Assembly (NCBI GenBank): GCA_035513575.1
Contig: DATKBW010000134.1
Coordinates: 94,120-158,119 of the forward strand
Length of the DNA stretch: 64,000 nt
Source: JAHWKI01 sp035513575
GTDB lineage: Bacteria; Gemmatimonadota; Gemmatimonadetes; Longimicrobiales; RSA9
Direction of reading: 5' to 3'
In this document: positions 9,492 through 20,367 of the stretch, piece by piece
Numbering within the stretch: the first letter of the stretch is position 1
Layout: the number at the start of each line of letters is the position of its first letter
Notes under the pieces: model-generated
What the model saw: only the letters and a program-made list of their open reading frames with translations
Databases searched by the model: none
Told to the model about the DNA's origin: nothing
Position numbers and translations under genes: made by a program

Positions 9492-11339
9492 GTGTTCCAC
9501 TTGGAGAGCTCCCCGCCCGTGCTGAAGATCCTCGTCCTCGCCATCCTCCCCCACGCCGCCGTCCAGGACGGCGCGCTGGCCCGGCAGGAACACGGCCCCG
9601 ACGCGCGCGCCCTCGCCCGCGCGGCTCGCACCGCCGCCTTCCACTACGAGTCGCTCCAGCGACGCCTGGCCCCCGCGACGAACGACGGCGGCCGGAGAGC
9701 GGACCAGTGCGACGAGCGGATCGGCCGCTTCTGCTTCTGGTACGACTCCCCTTCGGACACCCCCGACCCCCCGCCCCCGCCGGAGCCCCCCGCGGTCGCC
9801 GACGCCCGGACCGTCGCGGTTCGCGCCCACCGCCGCTGGTTCTCCGCCCAGCCGGAGCACCCCGAGGCGGCCGGGTTCCTCGTCCGCTTCCTGGTGGAGT
9901 CCGGGCGTACCGGCGAAGCCGCGGCGGCCGCCCGTACCCACGTCTGGGCGGCGAAGCGTGATCCGGCCGCGCTGCTCCTGCTGGGGATGGCCCTCCACGA
10001 GGGCGGCGATTTCGCCGCGGCGGAGGCCCTGTTCGACAGCGCCCGGGCGGGGATGGACGACGAGCGGCGCCGTCGTCTGGACGACGTGCGGGTCCTGCTG
10101 GAGCGGCGGGAGCGGGCCGCCTATGGCGACCTTTCACCCGCCGAGCGGGAGGCCTACAACCGCCGTTTCTGGGCGCTCTCCGACCCCTCCCTGCTCGAGC
10201 CGGGAAACGAGCGCCGGACGGCCCATTACGCCCGCCACGCCTGGAGCGCCATCCTCGCGGAGGCGCCCCGCGTGCGGGGCAAGATCTCCTGGGGAAAGGA
10301 CCACGAGGAGATCCTCCTGCGCTTCGGGATCGCATCGGGCCGCAAGCGGATCCGCGACTTCCAGCCCCACCTCCTCTCGGCGGATCCGCGCTTCATCGAG
10401 AGCTTCGATCCGGCGTCCGTGGCGCTCGTGCCCGCGGCCCTCCTGACCCGCGGCCTGCCGGAGGCGCCGCCGCCGGGCATCCGCCACGAGCTGGTCCGCG
10501 ACACCGCGCCCTCCGCGTACGCGCCGGTCCGGCTCCGCCTGCGGGCCATGGACCACGTGGCCACCCGGATTCCCGATGGGACCGGGGCGGTCCTGCGCGT
10601 GGACGCGGTCCTCGCCCCGGATACCACGGAGCCCCGGACGCCCGTGGCACCGCGCGGGATCCTCGCGGTCCTCGACACCTCCGGCACCGAGGTGCTCCGC
10701 GTGGCCGCCACGGTCCGCGCCGGGTCCGCGTCCGGGACCGCGCTCTCCGCTTCGGCGCGGGTCCCGCCCGGGGCATGGGTCTACCGCGTCGAGATGCTCG
10801 ACGACTCCACCCGCCTCGCAGGCCTCTCGCAGTACCGCGTGGACATCGACGCGCCGCGAACCGTCGCTGCCGGCGTCGAGGATTTCGCCCTCAGCGACCT
10901 CATCGTGGCGGCGCCGTTCGGGGACTCCCTCCCCTCCGCTTACGACGATCCGGTCCTCGAACCGCACCCTTCCCTCGTCCTGCCCACCGGCTCGCGGGTG
11001 GGCCTTTTCGCCCTCGCCCGCGGACTCCGGCGCGACGGCCGCTATTCTGTGGAGTGGTCGGTGGAGCGGGAGGCGGAAGGGTCCATCCTGGGGCAGGCCG
11101 TGCGGTGGCTCGGGCGCCAGCTCGGGATCGTGGAGCGGGAGCAGCCCCTGCGGATCCGCTGGGACGATGTCGCGGGGGGCGGCGTCGCTCCGGTCGCCGT
11201 GAACATGGACCTGTCGAGGGCGGATGCCGGGCTCTATCGCATCGGCCTGCGCGTGATCGACGCCGCTACGGGCGAGGCGCGGACGTCCCAGCGGCGGGTG
11301 CGGCTCTCGGCCGAGCGACCCGGCCCACCTCGAGACTGA
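9492..11339 (+). CDS. GWxTD-type protein of unknown function, probably exported
   Basis: 615 residues. After a hydrophobic N-terminus (signal-like, ILVLAILP) come TPR-like helices (about 110-210), then the segment YNRRFWALSDPSLLEPGNE (about 218-236) and GKDHEEILLRFG (about 262-273), which match the conserved core of GWxTD-domain proteins, although the Gly-Trp-x-Thr-Asp motif itself is degenerate here. The C-terminal half is beta-rich with repeated RVDIDAP and VEWSVERE-like strands. The family is common in Gemmatimonadota, Acidobacteriota and Bacteroidota; its role is unknown. Start is GTG 9492; GTG 9519 is an equally good alternative. The 3' end overlaps the convergent gene by 74 bases. Confidence 0.65.
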   Translation: MFHLESSPPVLKILVLAILPHAAVQDGALARQEHGPDARALARAARTAAFHYESLQRRLAPATNDGGRRADQCDERIGRFCFWYDSPSDTPDPPPPPEPPAVADARTVAVRAHRRWFSAQPEHPEAAGFLVRFLVESGRTGEAAAAARTHVWAAKRDPAALLLLGMALHEGGDFAAAEALFDSARAGMDDERRRRLDDVRVLLERRERAAYGDLSPAEREAYNRRFWALSDPSLLEPGNERRTAHYARHAWSAILAEAPRVRGKISWGKDHEEILLRFGIASGRKRIRDFQPHLLSADPRFIESFDPASVALVPAALLTRGLPEAPPPGIRHELVRDTAPSAYAPVRLRLRAMDHVATRIPDGTGAVLRVDAVLAPDTTEPRTPVAPRGILAVLDTSGTEVLRVAATVRAGSASGTALSASARVPPGAWVYRVEMLDDSTRLAGLSQYRVDIDAPRTVAAGVEDFALSDLIVAAPFGDSLPSAYDDPVLEPHPSLVLPTGSRVGLFALARGLRRDGRYSVEWSVEREAEGSILGQAVRWLGRQLGIVEREQPLRIRWDDVAGGGVAPVAVNMDLSRADAGLYRIGLRVIDAATGEARTSQRRVRLSAERPGPPRD

Positions 11340-12171
11340 GCCCGATGTCCAGCCGGAGCACCCGCAGCACCTCGCGCGTGGCATCGGCGAAGGGCGCCGC
11401 CCGCGCGGCGGCGAACGTCAGCCGCAGCGTGTCCCCGGCCGCCACCGGCGCATCCGCGGGCGCGAGCCCGGCCGGCGTGCGGAGATAGTGCGCGGACGCC
11501 TGCACCCGCCCCGTCAGCGCCCCACGGATCGGGATGATCGCCCCGAGCGCCCCGAGCACCGAGGGGGACGCCTCCCCGGTCAGCGAGCCCGCCCCGGGGA
11601 ACGACGTGTCTGCCGCTTCCACCCGCACGAGGGCCACGCCGAGCTCCGCGTATGGCTGCACGCGTCGCCCCGACGGCAGCCGGAACCGGAGCGCTCCCTC
11701 CGCGGCGAGGACGGAGAGATCGGTCGAGGCCGGCCCCGCCAGCCCCCGGGCGCCCCGCTCGTACGCCTCCTCGCCGGCGTAGCCGGCCACGAGGGTGGCT
11801 CGCCCCAGGGTGAGCCCTGCGCGGACGGCCCAGGCCGGCGTGAGCCCCACGAGGGCGGATCCCCCCACCTGGAACCCGTCCTCCGCGCCGAGCGTCCTGG
11901 CCAGGGTATCCGCTGCCGTCGGGACCCCCGCTTCGTCCACGACTTCCGCCAGGACCGGCTGCGCCTGGAGATCCCCGACGCCGAGCGTCCCGAGCGTGAC
12001 GGAGAACGCGACCCTGGGTGCGGCGTACGGAGGCGCGGGTGGACGTGTCGGACTCGCCGCGTCCGGCCCCTGCGCCGCGGCCTCCCGGGGCGGCAGCGCG
12101 GCCAGGAGCGCCGGCAGGAGGAGGACGGCCGCGGCGCGCACCGGGAGGAGAGGCGTGGCCGCGCCGCGCAC
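11266..12171 (-). CDS. Putative outer membrane beta-barrel protein
   Basis: 301 residues. A signal peptide (ALLAALPPREAAAQ, cleavage near residue 34) is followed by alternating beta strands separated by short turns, such as AFSVTLGTLGVGDLQ, WAVRAGLTLGRATLVAGY and QPYAELGVALVRVEA, which is the pattern of an eight- to ten-strand barrel. I do not recognise a named family. Translation probably begins at GTG 12171, two bases after the lgt stop, so it is likely coupled to lgt; a second GTG about ten codons in would also give a signal peptide. The end overlaps the convergent GWxTD gene. Confidence 0.6.
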   Translation of the reverse strand: MRGAATPLLPVRAAAVLLLPALLAALPPREAAAQGPDAASPTRPPAPPYAAPRVAFSVTLGTLGVGDLQAQPVLAEVVDEAGVPTAADTLARTLGAEDGFQVGGSALVGLTPAWAVRAGLTLGRATLVAGYAGEEAYERGARGLAGPASTDLSVLAAEGALRFRLPSGRRVQPYAELGVALVRVEAADTSFPGAGSLTGEASPSVLGALGAIIPIRGALTGRVQASAHYLRTPAGLAPADAPVAAGDTLRLTFAAARAAPFADATREVLRVLRLDIGLSLEVGRVARPRAAPAAGTSAPRP

Positions 12172-12173
12172 CG

Positions 12174-13022
12174 TCAGGGGCGTCCGGCCGTCGCGGGGGC
12201 AGGCGGCACGCCGGCTCCCGGCCGGGGAGCGCCAGCGGTCCTGCGCCAGATGATCGCGGCGCCGATCACCAGCGCGATGCTGGCGATCTGGGAAGTGGTG
12301 AGCCCGAGCAGGAACAGGTCCGTCTTCGCCCGGACGAACTCCACGAGGAACCGCTCGATCGCGTAAAGGACCATGTATACCGCGAAGAGGCGACCCGGCC
12401 TCAGCGTTCCGGAGAGGCGCCACAGGATCGCGAACATGATGAGCGCCGCGCCGACCTCGTACAGCTGCGTCGGGTGGACCGCGAGCACCGCGGTGTCCGG
12501 GATCTCGGCCGCGATCCGGGTCCCGATGGATCGGAAGTACCCGGCGGTGCTCGGCGGGTACCCTTCCGGGAAGGCGATGCCGACCCAGGAGTCCGTGGGG
12601 CGGCCGTAGTCGTCGCCCACGAGGAAGCAGCCGACGCGGCCGACGGCATAGCCGATGGCGAGGGCCGGCGCCGTCGCATCGAAGGTCTGTGCCAGCGGCA
12701 GCTTCCGCTTCCTCACCTGCCAGTAGAACGCGCTGACGCCGCCGATGAACCCGCCGTACCAGACGAGTCCGCCCCGGTTCGTCAGCTCGCGCAGCGGATT
12801 CGCCGCGAGGTCGTCCAGGTGGAGCCCGATGTAGTAGAGCTTGGCGCCGAGGATCCCGCCCAGGGCGACCCAGAGCAGCATGTCCCACGCGAGCTCCGGG
12901 TCCATCCCCCGTTTCCCGAGCTGCTTCCCCAGGACCCATGCCCCCACCACGAAGGAGAGGAACATCATGAGCCCGAAGGACGTGACGGTGAAATCACCGA
13001 TGCGGAAGAGGACGGGGTACAT
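12174..13022 (-). CDS. lgt: Prolipoprotein diacylglyceryl transferase
   Basis: 282 residues, seven membrane helices. Transfers diacylglycerol from phosphatidylglycerol to the lipobox Cys of prolipoproteins at the inner membrane. The signature GRVGCF (128-133; GRxGNF in most Lgt, Asn replaced by Cys here) and the VHPTQLYE segment near 180 are present, as is the GGLVWYGG motif (84-91). The length matches the family. Many lipoproteins in this window (dehydrogenase, LemA, TPR protein, small lipoprotein) are expected substrates. The gene lies 164 bases downstream of ccmH on the same strand and overlaps nothing upstream, so it may have its own promoter, though I see no clear one. Confidence 0.95.
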   Translation of the reverse strand: MYPVLFRIGDFTVTSFGLMMFLSFVVGAWVLGKQLGKRGMDPELAWDMLLWVALGGILGAKLYYIGLHLDDLAANPLRELTNRGGLVWYGGFIGGVSAFYWQVRKRKLPLAQTFDATAPALAIGYAVGRVGCFLVGDDYGRPTDSWVGIAFPEGYPPSTAGYFRSIGTRIAAEIPDTAVLAVHPTQLYEVGAALIMFAILWRLSGTLRPGRLFAVYMVLYAIERFLVEFVRAKTDLFLLGLTTSQIASIALVIGAAIIWRRTAGAPRPGAGVPPAPATAGRP

Positions 13023-13186
13023 CGAAGCTCCGAAGCCTGGCTCAGCGTTCCGTGATGGTCCGGGTCATGCCCCGCGCCGGCGCCGAGGACATGGGGGTCG
13101 TCCCGCGCCGGAAGTTAGTCGTCGGGGCCGGTCGGGGCGAGGGTGGGGCGCGTGGGCGTGACCGTGGAAGCGTGCCGCGACTCCGC

Positions 13187-13666
13187 TTATGGCCCCGCCC
13201 GCTCCTCCGTCGGGGCGGTCCACCGCCTAACCGCCACCACGACCAGCGCGGCGCCCGCCAGGAGGGCAAGGGCCGGCAGGAGATACACGAGGAGGTTGAA
13301 GCCGCTGGCGCGGGGCTCGAGCAGCACCCACTCGCCGTACTTGCTGACGAAATAGCCCCGGACCTCCGCGTCGGTGTAGCCCTGCCCGACCTGGGTCCGG
13401 ATGAGGTCCTTCATCTGGAGGGCCAGCGGCGACGGGGAGTCCTGGATGGAGAGGCCCTGGCAGACGGGGCAGCGCAGCTCCGCGGCGAGCCGCGTCGCCC
13501 GGGCTTCGAGCCCGGGGTCCCGGGCGACCGCCCGGGCGATGTCGGCCACGGCGTCCTGTCCCGCGACGCCGGCGGGCTCGGCCAGAGGGGTCGCCTCCTG
13601 GGCAGCCGCGCGGCCGGCCATCAGCAGGAGCGCCAGGAGCGCCGCGGCCACCGCCCTCCCGCTCAT
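13187..13666 (-). CDS. ccmH: Cytochrome c maturation protein CcmH
   Basis: 159 residues. Periplasmic thiol-disulfide protein that reduces apocytochrome c cysteines before heme attachment. It has a signal peptide (1-22), the LRCPVCQ motif with Cys66 and Cys69, the helical bundle typical of the family (EVRGYFVSKYGEWVLL) and one C-terminal membrane helix (about 123-146). The long CcmH form fused to a TPR (CcmI) domain is not present; the protein is the short form. Start ATG overlaps the ccmG stop by four bases. It is the last gene of the ccm operon. Confidence 0.92.
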   Translation of the reverse strand: MSGRAVAAALLALLLMAGRAAAQEATPLAEPAGVAGQDAVADIARAVARDPGLEARATRLAAELRCPVCQGLSIQDSPSPLALQMKDLIRTQVGQGYTDAEVRGYFVSKYGEWVLLEPRASGFNLLVYLLPALALLAGAALVVVAVRRWTAPTEERAGP

Positions 13667-14273
13667 GCGCCGGGCTCCGCCGTCGTGCCGGAGTCCGCAT
13701 CCACCGCCGGCGCGGGCTCGGCCAGCAGCGCCTCGATCTCCTCCACGAGCTGCTGCTCGGTGACGGCGCTGAAGACCTTGCGGCGGACCACGCCGTCACG
13801 GCCTATGAAGAACGTCTCGGGGACCCCGACCAGCCCGTAATCGATGGCCACGAGCTGTCCGGGATCCAGGAGCGCCGGGTAGCTCTGACCGCCGAGCTGC
13901 CGGATGTAGCTGCGCACGGCCGCCGGCGTGTCGTTGTACACGATCCCGTAGAACCGCACGCCGCGGTCCGCGTAGCGCGCGGCGGTGCGCGTGAGGCCGC
14001 GGTGCTCGACCCGACAGGGGCCGCACCACGAGGCGAAGAAATTCAGGACGACGACCTGGCCGCGCAGATCGGCGAGCCGGACCGTCTCGCCCGTGGTCTC
14101 CTCCCCGCCCACCGCCGGGCCCTGCACCGCCAGCACCGGCAGCGCGAACGCGGGGGCCGGAAGGCCCACCAGCGGGGACGGGATGAGCCGCGGGTCACCG
14201 CGTCGCAGCCCGAAGGCGAACAGGGCGATCAGCGGGATCGCCACGAGCATGGCGAAGCCCGCCCGCTTCCAGC

Positions 14274-14277
<4 letters not shown>
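13663..14277 (-). CDS. ccmG: Thiol:disulfide interchange protein CcmG/DsbE
   Basis: 204 residues. Membrane-anchored (helix about 7-24) periplasmic thioredoxin-fold protein that keeps the CcmH or apocytochrome thiols reduced. The active site is WCGPC (Cys85, Cys88) in the sequence LNFFASWCGPC, and the cis-proline segment GVPETFFIGRDG is present near 161. The C-terminal 15 residues are Ala/Pro-rich. ATGA overlaps join it to ccmF upstream and ccmH downstream. Confidence 0.93.
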
Positions 14278-16267
<1,990 letters not shown>

Positions 16268-16271
<4 letters not shown>

Positions 16272-16717
16272 CCTTGGCCGTCCTCGCGGATCAGCGTCTG
16301 GTACACGTCCACCGGCCGGTGCCCTTCCGGCGGCGCCCGGTACTCGTTGGAGTGCCGCACCATCAGGTTCGTGGACTCGAACACCCCCGTCCGGGTCAGC
16401 GTCCCTTCCACCACCACGCCCATGGTGTCCTTGAACATGGCCGGCGGCGCCCCCTTCGAGCGCACCTCCAGGCTCGACTCGCCATCGCTGATCTGGAAGC
16501 GCAGGTCGAGCGCCTGGGCATCCCACGCGATGGATCCGGGCACGACCTGCCCGCCCAGCCGGACCGGCGCGTCGAACGCCGCGTTCCCCCGCGCCATGAG
16601 CTCGGTGGGCGTCAGGAAGTAGACGATGTTGCTGCCCAGCCCGCCCCACACCAGGTAGCCGAATCCGCTCAGGACCAGGAGGGTCCCGACGACGATGACA
16701 GCCTTCCGTCCCTTCAC
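16268..16717 (-). CDS. ccmE: Cytochrome c maturation heme chaperone CcmE
   Basis: 149 residues. Binds heme covalently and carries it from CcmC to CcmF. One N-terminal membrane anchor (about 7-26) is followed by the OB-fold beta barrel. The heme-binding motif is H-S-N-E-Y (His122, Tyr126), the normal HxxxY form rather than the CxxxY variant. The start is GTG 16717, eight bases after a good AGGAGG ribosome site and overlapping the ccmD stop by four bases; a longer open frame upstream lacks signal or family similarity. Confidence 0.93.
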
Positions 16718-16845
16718 CCGCCACCTCCTGCGTCCCGGGCCAGCGCCTGCGCCCGGCGATTGAGAACCACGAGCCACCCCGCGTATCCGATCAGTCCCGC
16801 CCACGCGACCGCGTAGGCGGCGATGATGAAGTTCCACTCAGACAT
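16714..16845 (-). CDS. ccmD: Heme exporter accessory protein CcmD
   Basis: 43 residues, a tiny membrane protein: M-S-E-W-N-F then a single hydrophobic helix (about 7-28) and a basic cytoplasmic tail (LNRRAQALARD). CcmD helps release holo-CcmE from the CcmABC complex. It sits exactly where ccmD belongs, between ccmC and ccmE; its start lies inside the last codons of ccmC (8-base overlap) and its stop overlaps the GTG of ccmE. The AAYA motif just before the helix core matches the conserved W-x-x-Y/A-Y pattern in CcmD proteins. Confidence 0.88.
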   Translation of the reverse strand: MSEWNFIIAAYAVAWAGLIGYAGWLVVLNRRAQALARDAGGGG

Positions 16846-17557
16846 GGAGCTCTCTCCCCTCCAGGGCCGCCTCTTCCTGTGCCAGATCCGCCCGCCGCTC
16901 GATCCGGGCCGCGCGGAACCGCCACGCCACGAACACCACCAGCACTAGCAGGAACGCCAGCCCGTTCAGCCGCAGCCCCGCCTTGTACGCCGGCGACAGC
17001 GTCTCGGGCGTGGACTGCACCTGGTGCAGGGTCCGCCACCAGCGCACGGACATGTACACGATGGGCACGTTCAGCGCACCGAAGATCCCTACGGCCGCGC
17101 TCCACCGGGCCCGCCGGTCCGGGTCCTCCGTGAAGGACCGGAGGGCCAGGTAGCCGGCGAAGATGATGAAGAGCACGGCGGTCGACGTCAGGCGCGCGTC
17201 CCAGGTCCACCAGACGCCCCAGGTCGGGCGGCCCCAGATCGATCCGAGGGCAAGGGTGAGCCCGGTGAAGAGGGCCCCCACCTCCGCCGCCGAGGCCGCA
17301 AGCAGGTCCGCCCGCTCCGTCCGCTTCCACAGGTACACCACACTCGCCCAGAAGACGATGAAGAACGCCAGGAACGCGTTCCAGGCCGCCGGGACGTGGA
17401 CGTACATGATCTTCTGGAGGTCGCCCATCCCCGCCTCCGGCGGGGAGGTCCGGAACCCGAAGACCTGGGCCCCCACGACCGCCGCGAGGGCGACCCCGCT
17501 GGCCACCACCAGCCACGCGGGCACCCGCACGTCCCGCTCGTCCCTCGGCTCGCTCAT
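16838..17557 (-). CDS. ccmC: Heme transporter/handling protein CcmC
   Basis: 239 residues, six membrane helices. Presents heme to CcmE in the periplasm. The WWD domain reads WGRPTWGVWWTWD (108-120) and the conserved His ligands occur at His54 (MYVHVPAAW) and in the TLHQVQS segment of the second periplasmic loop. It is one base downstream of ccmB and overlaps ccmD. Length and topology match the family. Confidence 0.95.
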   Translation of the reverse strand: MSEPRDERDVRVPAWLVVASGVALAAVVGAQVFGFRTSPPEAGMGDLQKIMYVHVPAAWNAFLAFFIVFWASVVYLWKRTERADLLAASAAEVGALFTGLTLALGSIWGRPTWGVWWTWDARLTSTAVLFIIFAGYLALRSFTEDPDRRARWSAAVGIFGALNVPIVYMSVRWWRTLHQVQSTPETLSPAYKAGLRLNGLAFLLVLVVFVAWRFRAARIERRADLAQEEAALEGRELHV

Positions 17558-17558
17558 C

Positions 17559-18245
17559 TCACTCCTCTATGACGGCCCCGAAGGCGGCGATCGCCGCTCC
17601 CAGGAAGATCACGTCGAACGCCACGAGCAGCCGGATCCACCGCCCGCTCTCGGCCATGATGTCCCCACCCATGAGCGCCGCGGTGGCCTCGACCGCGGCG
17701 ACGAGCACCGGGACCAGCATGGGGAACAGGAGCAGGGGGAGGAGCACCTCCCGGGCCCGGCTCCGGCTCGCCATGGAAGCGTAGAAGGTCCCGAGCGTCA
17801 CGAACCCGAACGTGCCCAGGAACACTACCACCGGCACCATCCAGGTCGCGCCCCCCAGGGGCACGTCGTACAGCACGATGGCCAGCGGGATCAGCACCGC
17901 TTCCACGAGCAGCACGAAGACCAGATTGGCCACGAGCTTCCCGAGGAAGATCGAGCTGCGCACGCCGGGATACAGCAGGAGCGTCTCCAGCGCCCCACCC
18001 TCCAGCTCGACCTGGTAGCTCCGGTGAAACGCCAGGTTCCCGCTGAACAGCACCGTCAGCCACAGGATCCCCGCCGCCGCGGTGCGCAGCGTGGCCGTGT
18101 CCGGCCCGAGGGCGAAGCCGAACATCAGCAGCATGAGCGCCGCGAGGAAGAGGACCGCGTTGAAGTTGGCCTTGGAGCGACGCTCCGTGGTCAGGTCCTT
18201 CCATGCGACCGCCGCCACGCGCCCCGCCTCCGCCCGGACGCTCAC
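17559..18245 (-). CDS. ccmB: Heme exporter membrane subunit CcmB
   Basis: 228 residues, six membrane helices, no catalytic motif. Forms the ABC-type CcmAB complex whose ATPase drives release of holo-CcmE from CcmC. The N-terminal KDLTTERRSK segment and the LEGGALETLLLYP stretch (about 79-91) are typical of CcmB. The start is GTG 18245, with GTGA overlapping the ccmA stop; the reading frame continues upstream through ccmA only as a shadow. Confidence 0.92.
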   Translation of the reverse strand: MSVRAEAGRVAAVAWKDLTTERRSKANFNAVLFLAALMLLMFGFALGPDTATLRTAAAGILWLTVLFSGNLAFHRSYQVELEGGALETLLLYPGVRSSIFLGKLVANLVFVLLVEAVLIPLAIVLYDVPLGGATWMVPVVVFLGTFGFVTLGTFYASMASRSRAREVLLPLLLFPMLVPVLVAAVEATAALMGGDIMAESGRWIRLLVAFDVIFLGAAIAAFGAVIEE

Positions 18246-18955
18246 CGGCGCCCCTCCGCGCCGATGCTCATCGTACCCCCGGCCGCCAGGCGGATCCCCC
18301 CGACGGACGGGGCGTCCTCCGCGATGACCCGCCCGTCCCGCAGCCGCAGCACCCCGTCCACCACGGCCGCGGACCGCTCCGGGTCGTGGGTCGCGATCAG
18401 CACGATGCCGTCCCGCGCCGCCGTCTCCCGCACGAGGGTGTGCACCAGCTCGATCCCGTCCGCGTCGAAGCTGGCGTATGGCTCGTCCAGCAGGAGGAGC
18501 AGGGGGGGGCGCATGACGAGGCGCGCCAGCCCGAGTCGACGCGTCATGCCCGAGGAAAAGCCGGCCGCGCGGTCGTTCAGCGCGTGGGCGAGCCCCACGC
18601 GCTCGAGCGCCTCGTCCACGGATACGGCCGCCTGGCCGCCCCACATGCGCCGGGCGAACTCCAGGTTCTCGCGTGCCGTGAGGTCGCCGTACAAGCCGGC
18701 GGCGTGGTAGAGGACTCCGACATGCGCCCGGATCGCGTCCGCCTCCCGGATCAGGTCGTGGCCGAAGACGGAGCCGCCGCCCCGCGTGGGCCGGAGCGAC
18801 GTCGACATGATCCGCAGCAGCGTCGTCTTGCCGCTCCCGTTCGGGCCCATGAGGGCCAGCACGGACCCGGGCTCCGCGCGGAAGCTCGCGCCGCGGAGCG
18901 CCCATCGGCGCCCGAATCGCTTCGCGACCCCCTCGGCGACCACCCCGTACCTCAC
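18242..18955 (-). CDS. ccmA: Heme exporter ATP-binding subunit CcmA
   Basis: 237 residues, an ABC ATPase. Walker A is GPNGSGKT (37-44), the signature is altered to FSSGMTRRL and Walker B is LLLLDEPYASFD. A conserved ABC switch His is seen in ATHDPE. With CcmB it supplies ATP hydrolysis for cytochrome c maturation. The start is GTG 18955, preceded by a good GGAGGGG ribosome site; the frame runs far upstream only as a shadow. It is the first gene of the operon and a promoter lies 43 bases upstream. Confidence 0.92.
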   Translation of the reverse strand: MRYGVVAEGVAKRFGRRWALRGASFRAEPGSVLALMGPNGSGKTTLLRIMSTSLRPTRGGGSVFGHDLIREADAIRAHVGVLYHAAGLYGDLTARENLEFARRMWGGQAAVSVDEALERVGLAHALNDRAAGFSSGMTRRLGLARLVMRPPLLLLLDEPYASFDADGIELVHTLVRETAARDGIVLIATHDPERSAAVVDGVLRLRDGRVIAEDAPSVGGIRLAAGGTMSIGAEGRR

Positions 18956-18997
18956 CGCGCCACTCCCCTCCACTGGTGCATCTTTGCGTTGGCGCGG

Positions 18998-19026
18998 AAC
19001 ATAGCGCCCGTGGAGGAGGGGTTCAA
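18998..19026 (-). promoter_or_regulatory. Sigma70-type promoter of the ccm operon
   Basis: On the minus strand, TTGAAC (19021-19026) and TATGTT (18998-19003) are separated by exactly 17 bases. Both boxes fit the consensus (5/6 and 4/6). Transcription would start near 18990, giving a leader of about 35 bases before the ccmA GTG. The same TATGTT box recurs before prfB. Confidence 0.65.
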
Positions 19027-19078
19027 TCCCGAAACCCCCGCGCCTTGTGGGGGAAAACCCCTCGAAGGCGAAGTCAGG

Positions 19079-19117
19079 AAAAATCCGACGCCGGGCCCCT
19101 CGAAGGGACCCGGCGTC
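19079..19117 (-). terminator. Intrinsic terminator after the outer-membrane protein gene
   Basis: A nine-base-pair perfect stem (GACGCCGGG at 19087-19095 against CCCGGCGTC at 19109-19117), extended by three more pairs inside, is followed on the minus strand by GGA and five T residues (19079-19083). It lies 27 bases past the stop of the 19144-20238 gene and separates it from the ccm promoter. Confidence 0.8.
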
Positions 19118-19143
19118 GTCCGGAGGTCCTGCCTCCGAGCCGT

Positions 19144-20238
19144 CTAGAACGTGAAACGGACGCCGACGCTCCCGAACAGCCGGCCTCCCGAGAGGTCCCC
19201 CGCCGTGGGCTGCTGGTCGGGAAGCCCCGCGTCCCGGAAGTCCGCGGCCGTGACCACCTCGGTGGCCTTCTGGTACCCGAGCTCCCCGACCACGTTCACC
19301 ACCAGCAGGCTCAGACCCACGTTCCCGAAGACGTTCCACGCCGCCGTCTTCAGCTCGCCCTCGATCCGCTCCGTCGGCTCCACCCGCGCCTCCACAGCCG
19401 GGAGACACTCGTTCGGAGGACACGTCAGGACGAAGTCGAACCCGACGTCGCTGCTGTACATGTCGTACCCGGCGCCCGCGGCGAAATCCAGGGCCAGGAT
19501 GCCCTTCGAGATGCCCGCCCGCAGGCTGAGAATGGACAGGTCGGTGGAGAACTCCGCCGGATCGCCCGCGTCCAGGTCGCCGAACGACACCTCGGCCATG
19601 TTCCGGTACATGCCGGAAACCGAGATCCCGGGGAGCACCAGCCCCTGCTTCAGGATGCCGATCCGGGCACCCGCGCCCCAGTTGATGATGGGATCGGCCA
19701 TGCCCGTCTGCTCGACCGCCGGGATCATCGAGATGCTGCCCAGCAGGTCGATGGCGCCGAAGCCGCCGAGGGGGCCGGCGGACATCCCGTTGAACAGCCC
19801 CAGGGCGACATCGCCCTGGAGCGCCCCGAACGGCACCATGTTCGTTTCCATGGGCGGGAGCTGCCCGCTGCTGCCGATCGTCGCATCGAACCCATTCAGC
19901 AGGTCCGGCACGTCGGCCAGCGCCAGGTTCCCCCGGGCGGTGACGCTGATCCGGGGGAACAGACCCAGGCGGCGGCCGATGGTCGTGGCCGTGCCGAGCA
20001 CGGGATTGCCGCCCGTAAATCCGATCCCGATCGTCGGCTGCACGTTCGTGAGGGCGGCCACCACCTGCCCGCACAGGAACCGCAGCTGCTGTTCGGCGTT
20101 GTCCCGCTCGGCGCTCGACGGCGTGAACGGCGTGAACGTGACGGTCATGCTGCCGCATGCCGACAGAAGGTCCCCCTGCGCCGCCGCGGGACTCGCGAGC
20201 AGGCCGAGGGCCAACACGGACGTAAGAACGCGTTTCAT
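19144..20238 (-). CDS. Uncharacterised outer-membrane beta-barrel protein
   Basis: 364 residues, no named family recognised. A signal peptide (1-20, SPAAAQ cleavage) leads to a mature protein dominated by short amphipathic strands and Gly/Phe/Ile turns, ending in VRFTF, the C-terminal phenylalanine signature of outer-membrane barrels. Four Cys are present (Cys28, another in RFLCGQ, and a pair around CPPNEC near 275), possibly two disulfides. ATG 20238 is chosen for its GGAGGAG ribosome site eight bases upstream. The gene is monocistronic, with a TTGACA promoter element upstream and a strong terminator downstream. Confidence 0.72.
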   Translation of the reverse strand: MKRVLTSVLALGLLASPAAAQGDLLSACGSMTVTFTPFTPSSAERDNAEQQLRFLCGQVVAALTNVQPTIGIGFTGGNPVLGTATTIGRRLGLFPRISVTARGNLALADVPDLLNGFDATIGSSGQLPPMETNMVPFGALQGDVALGLFNGMSAGPLGGFGAIDLLGSISMIPAVEQTGMADPIINWGAGARIGILKQGLVLPGISVSGMYRNMAEVSFGDLDAGDPAEFSTDLSILSLRAGISKGILALDFAAGAGYDMYSSDVGFDFVLTCPPNECLPAVEARVEPTERIEGELKTAAWNVFGNVGLSLLVVNVVGELGYQKATEVVTAADFRDAGLPDQQPTAGDLSGGRLFGSVGVRFTF

Positions 20239-20319
20239 GACTCCTCCATCGGAGCGTGTGTTCGTATTTCGGGTCCGGGAAGAAAAACAACGGCAGGGGT
20301 CCCCGATTGGACCGCGCCT

Positions 20320-20349
20320 AGTTTGCGCCCCTCCGCCCCGGGATGTCAA
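20320..20349 (-). promoter_or_regulatory. Promoter candidate for the outer-membrane protein gene
   Basis: A perfect TTGACA -35 element (20344-20349, minus strand) is followed after 18 bases by CAAACT (20320-20325), a weak -10 box (3/6). A transcript starting here would have a leader of about 75 bases containing a T-rich stretch before the GGAGGAG ribosome site. It overlaps no coding region. Confidence 0.45.
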
Positions 20350-20367
20350 GGAGAACGTCGGCCCCGA

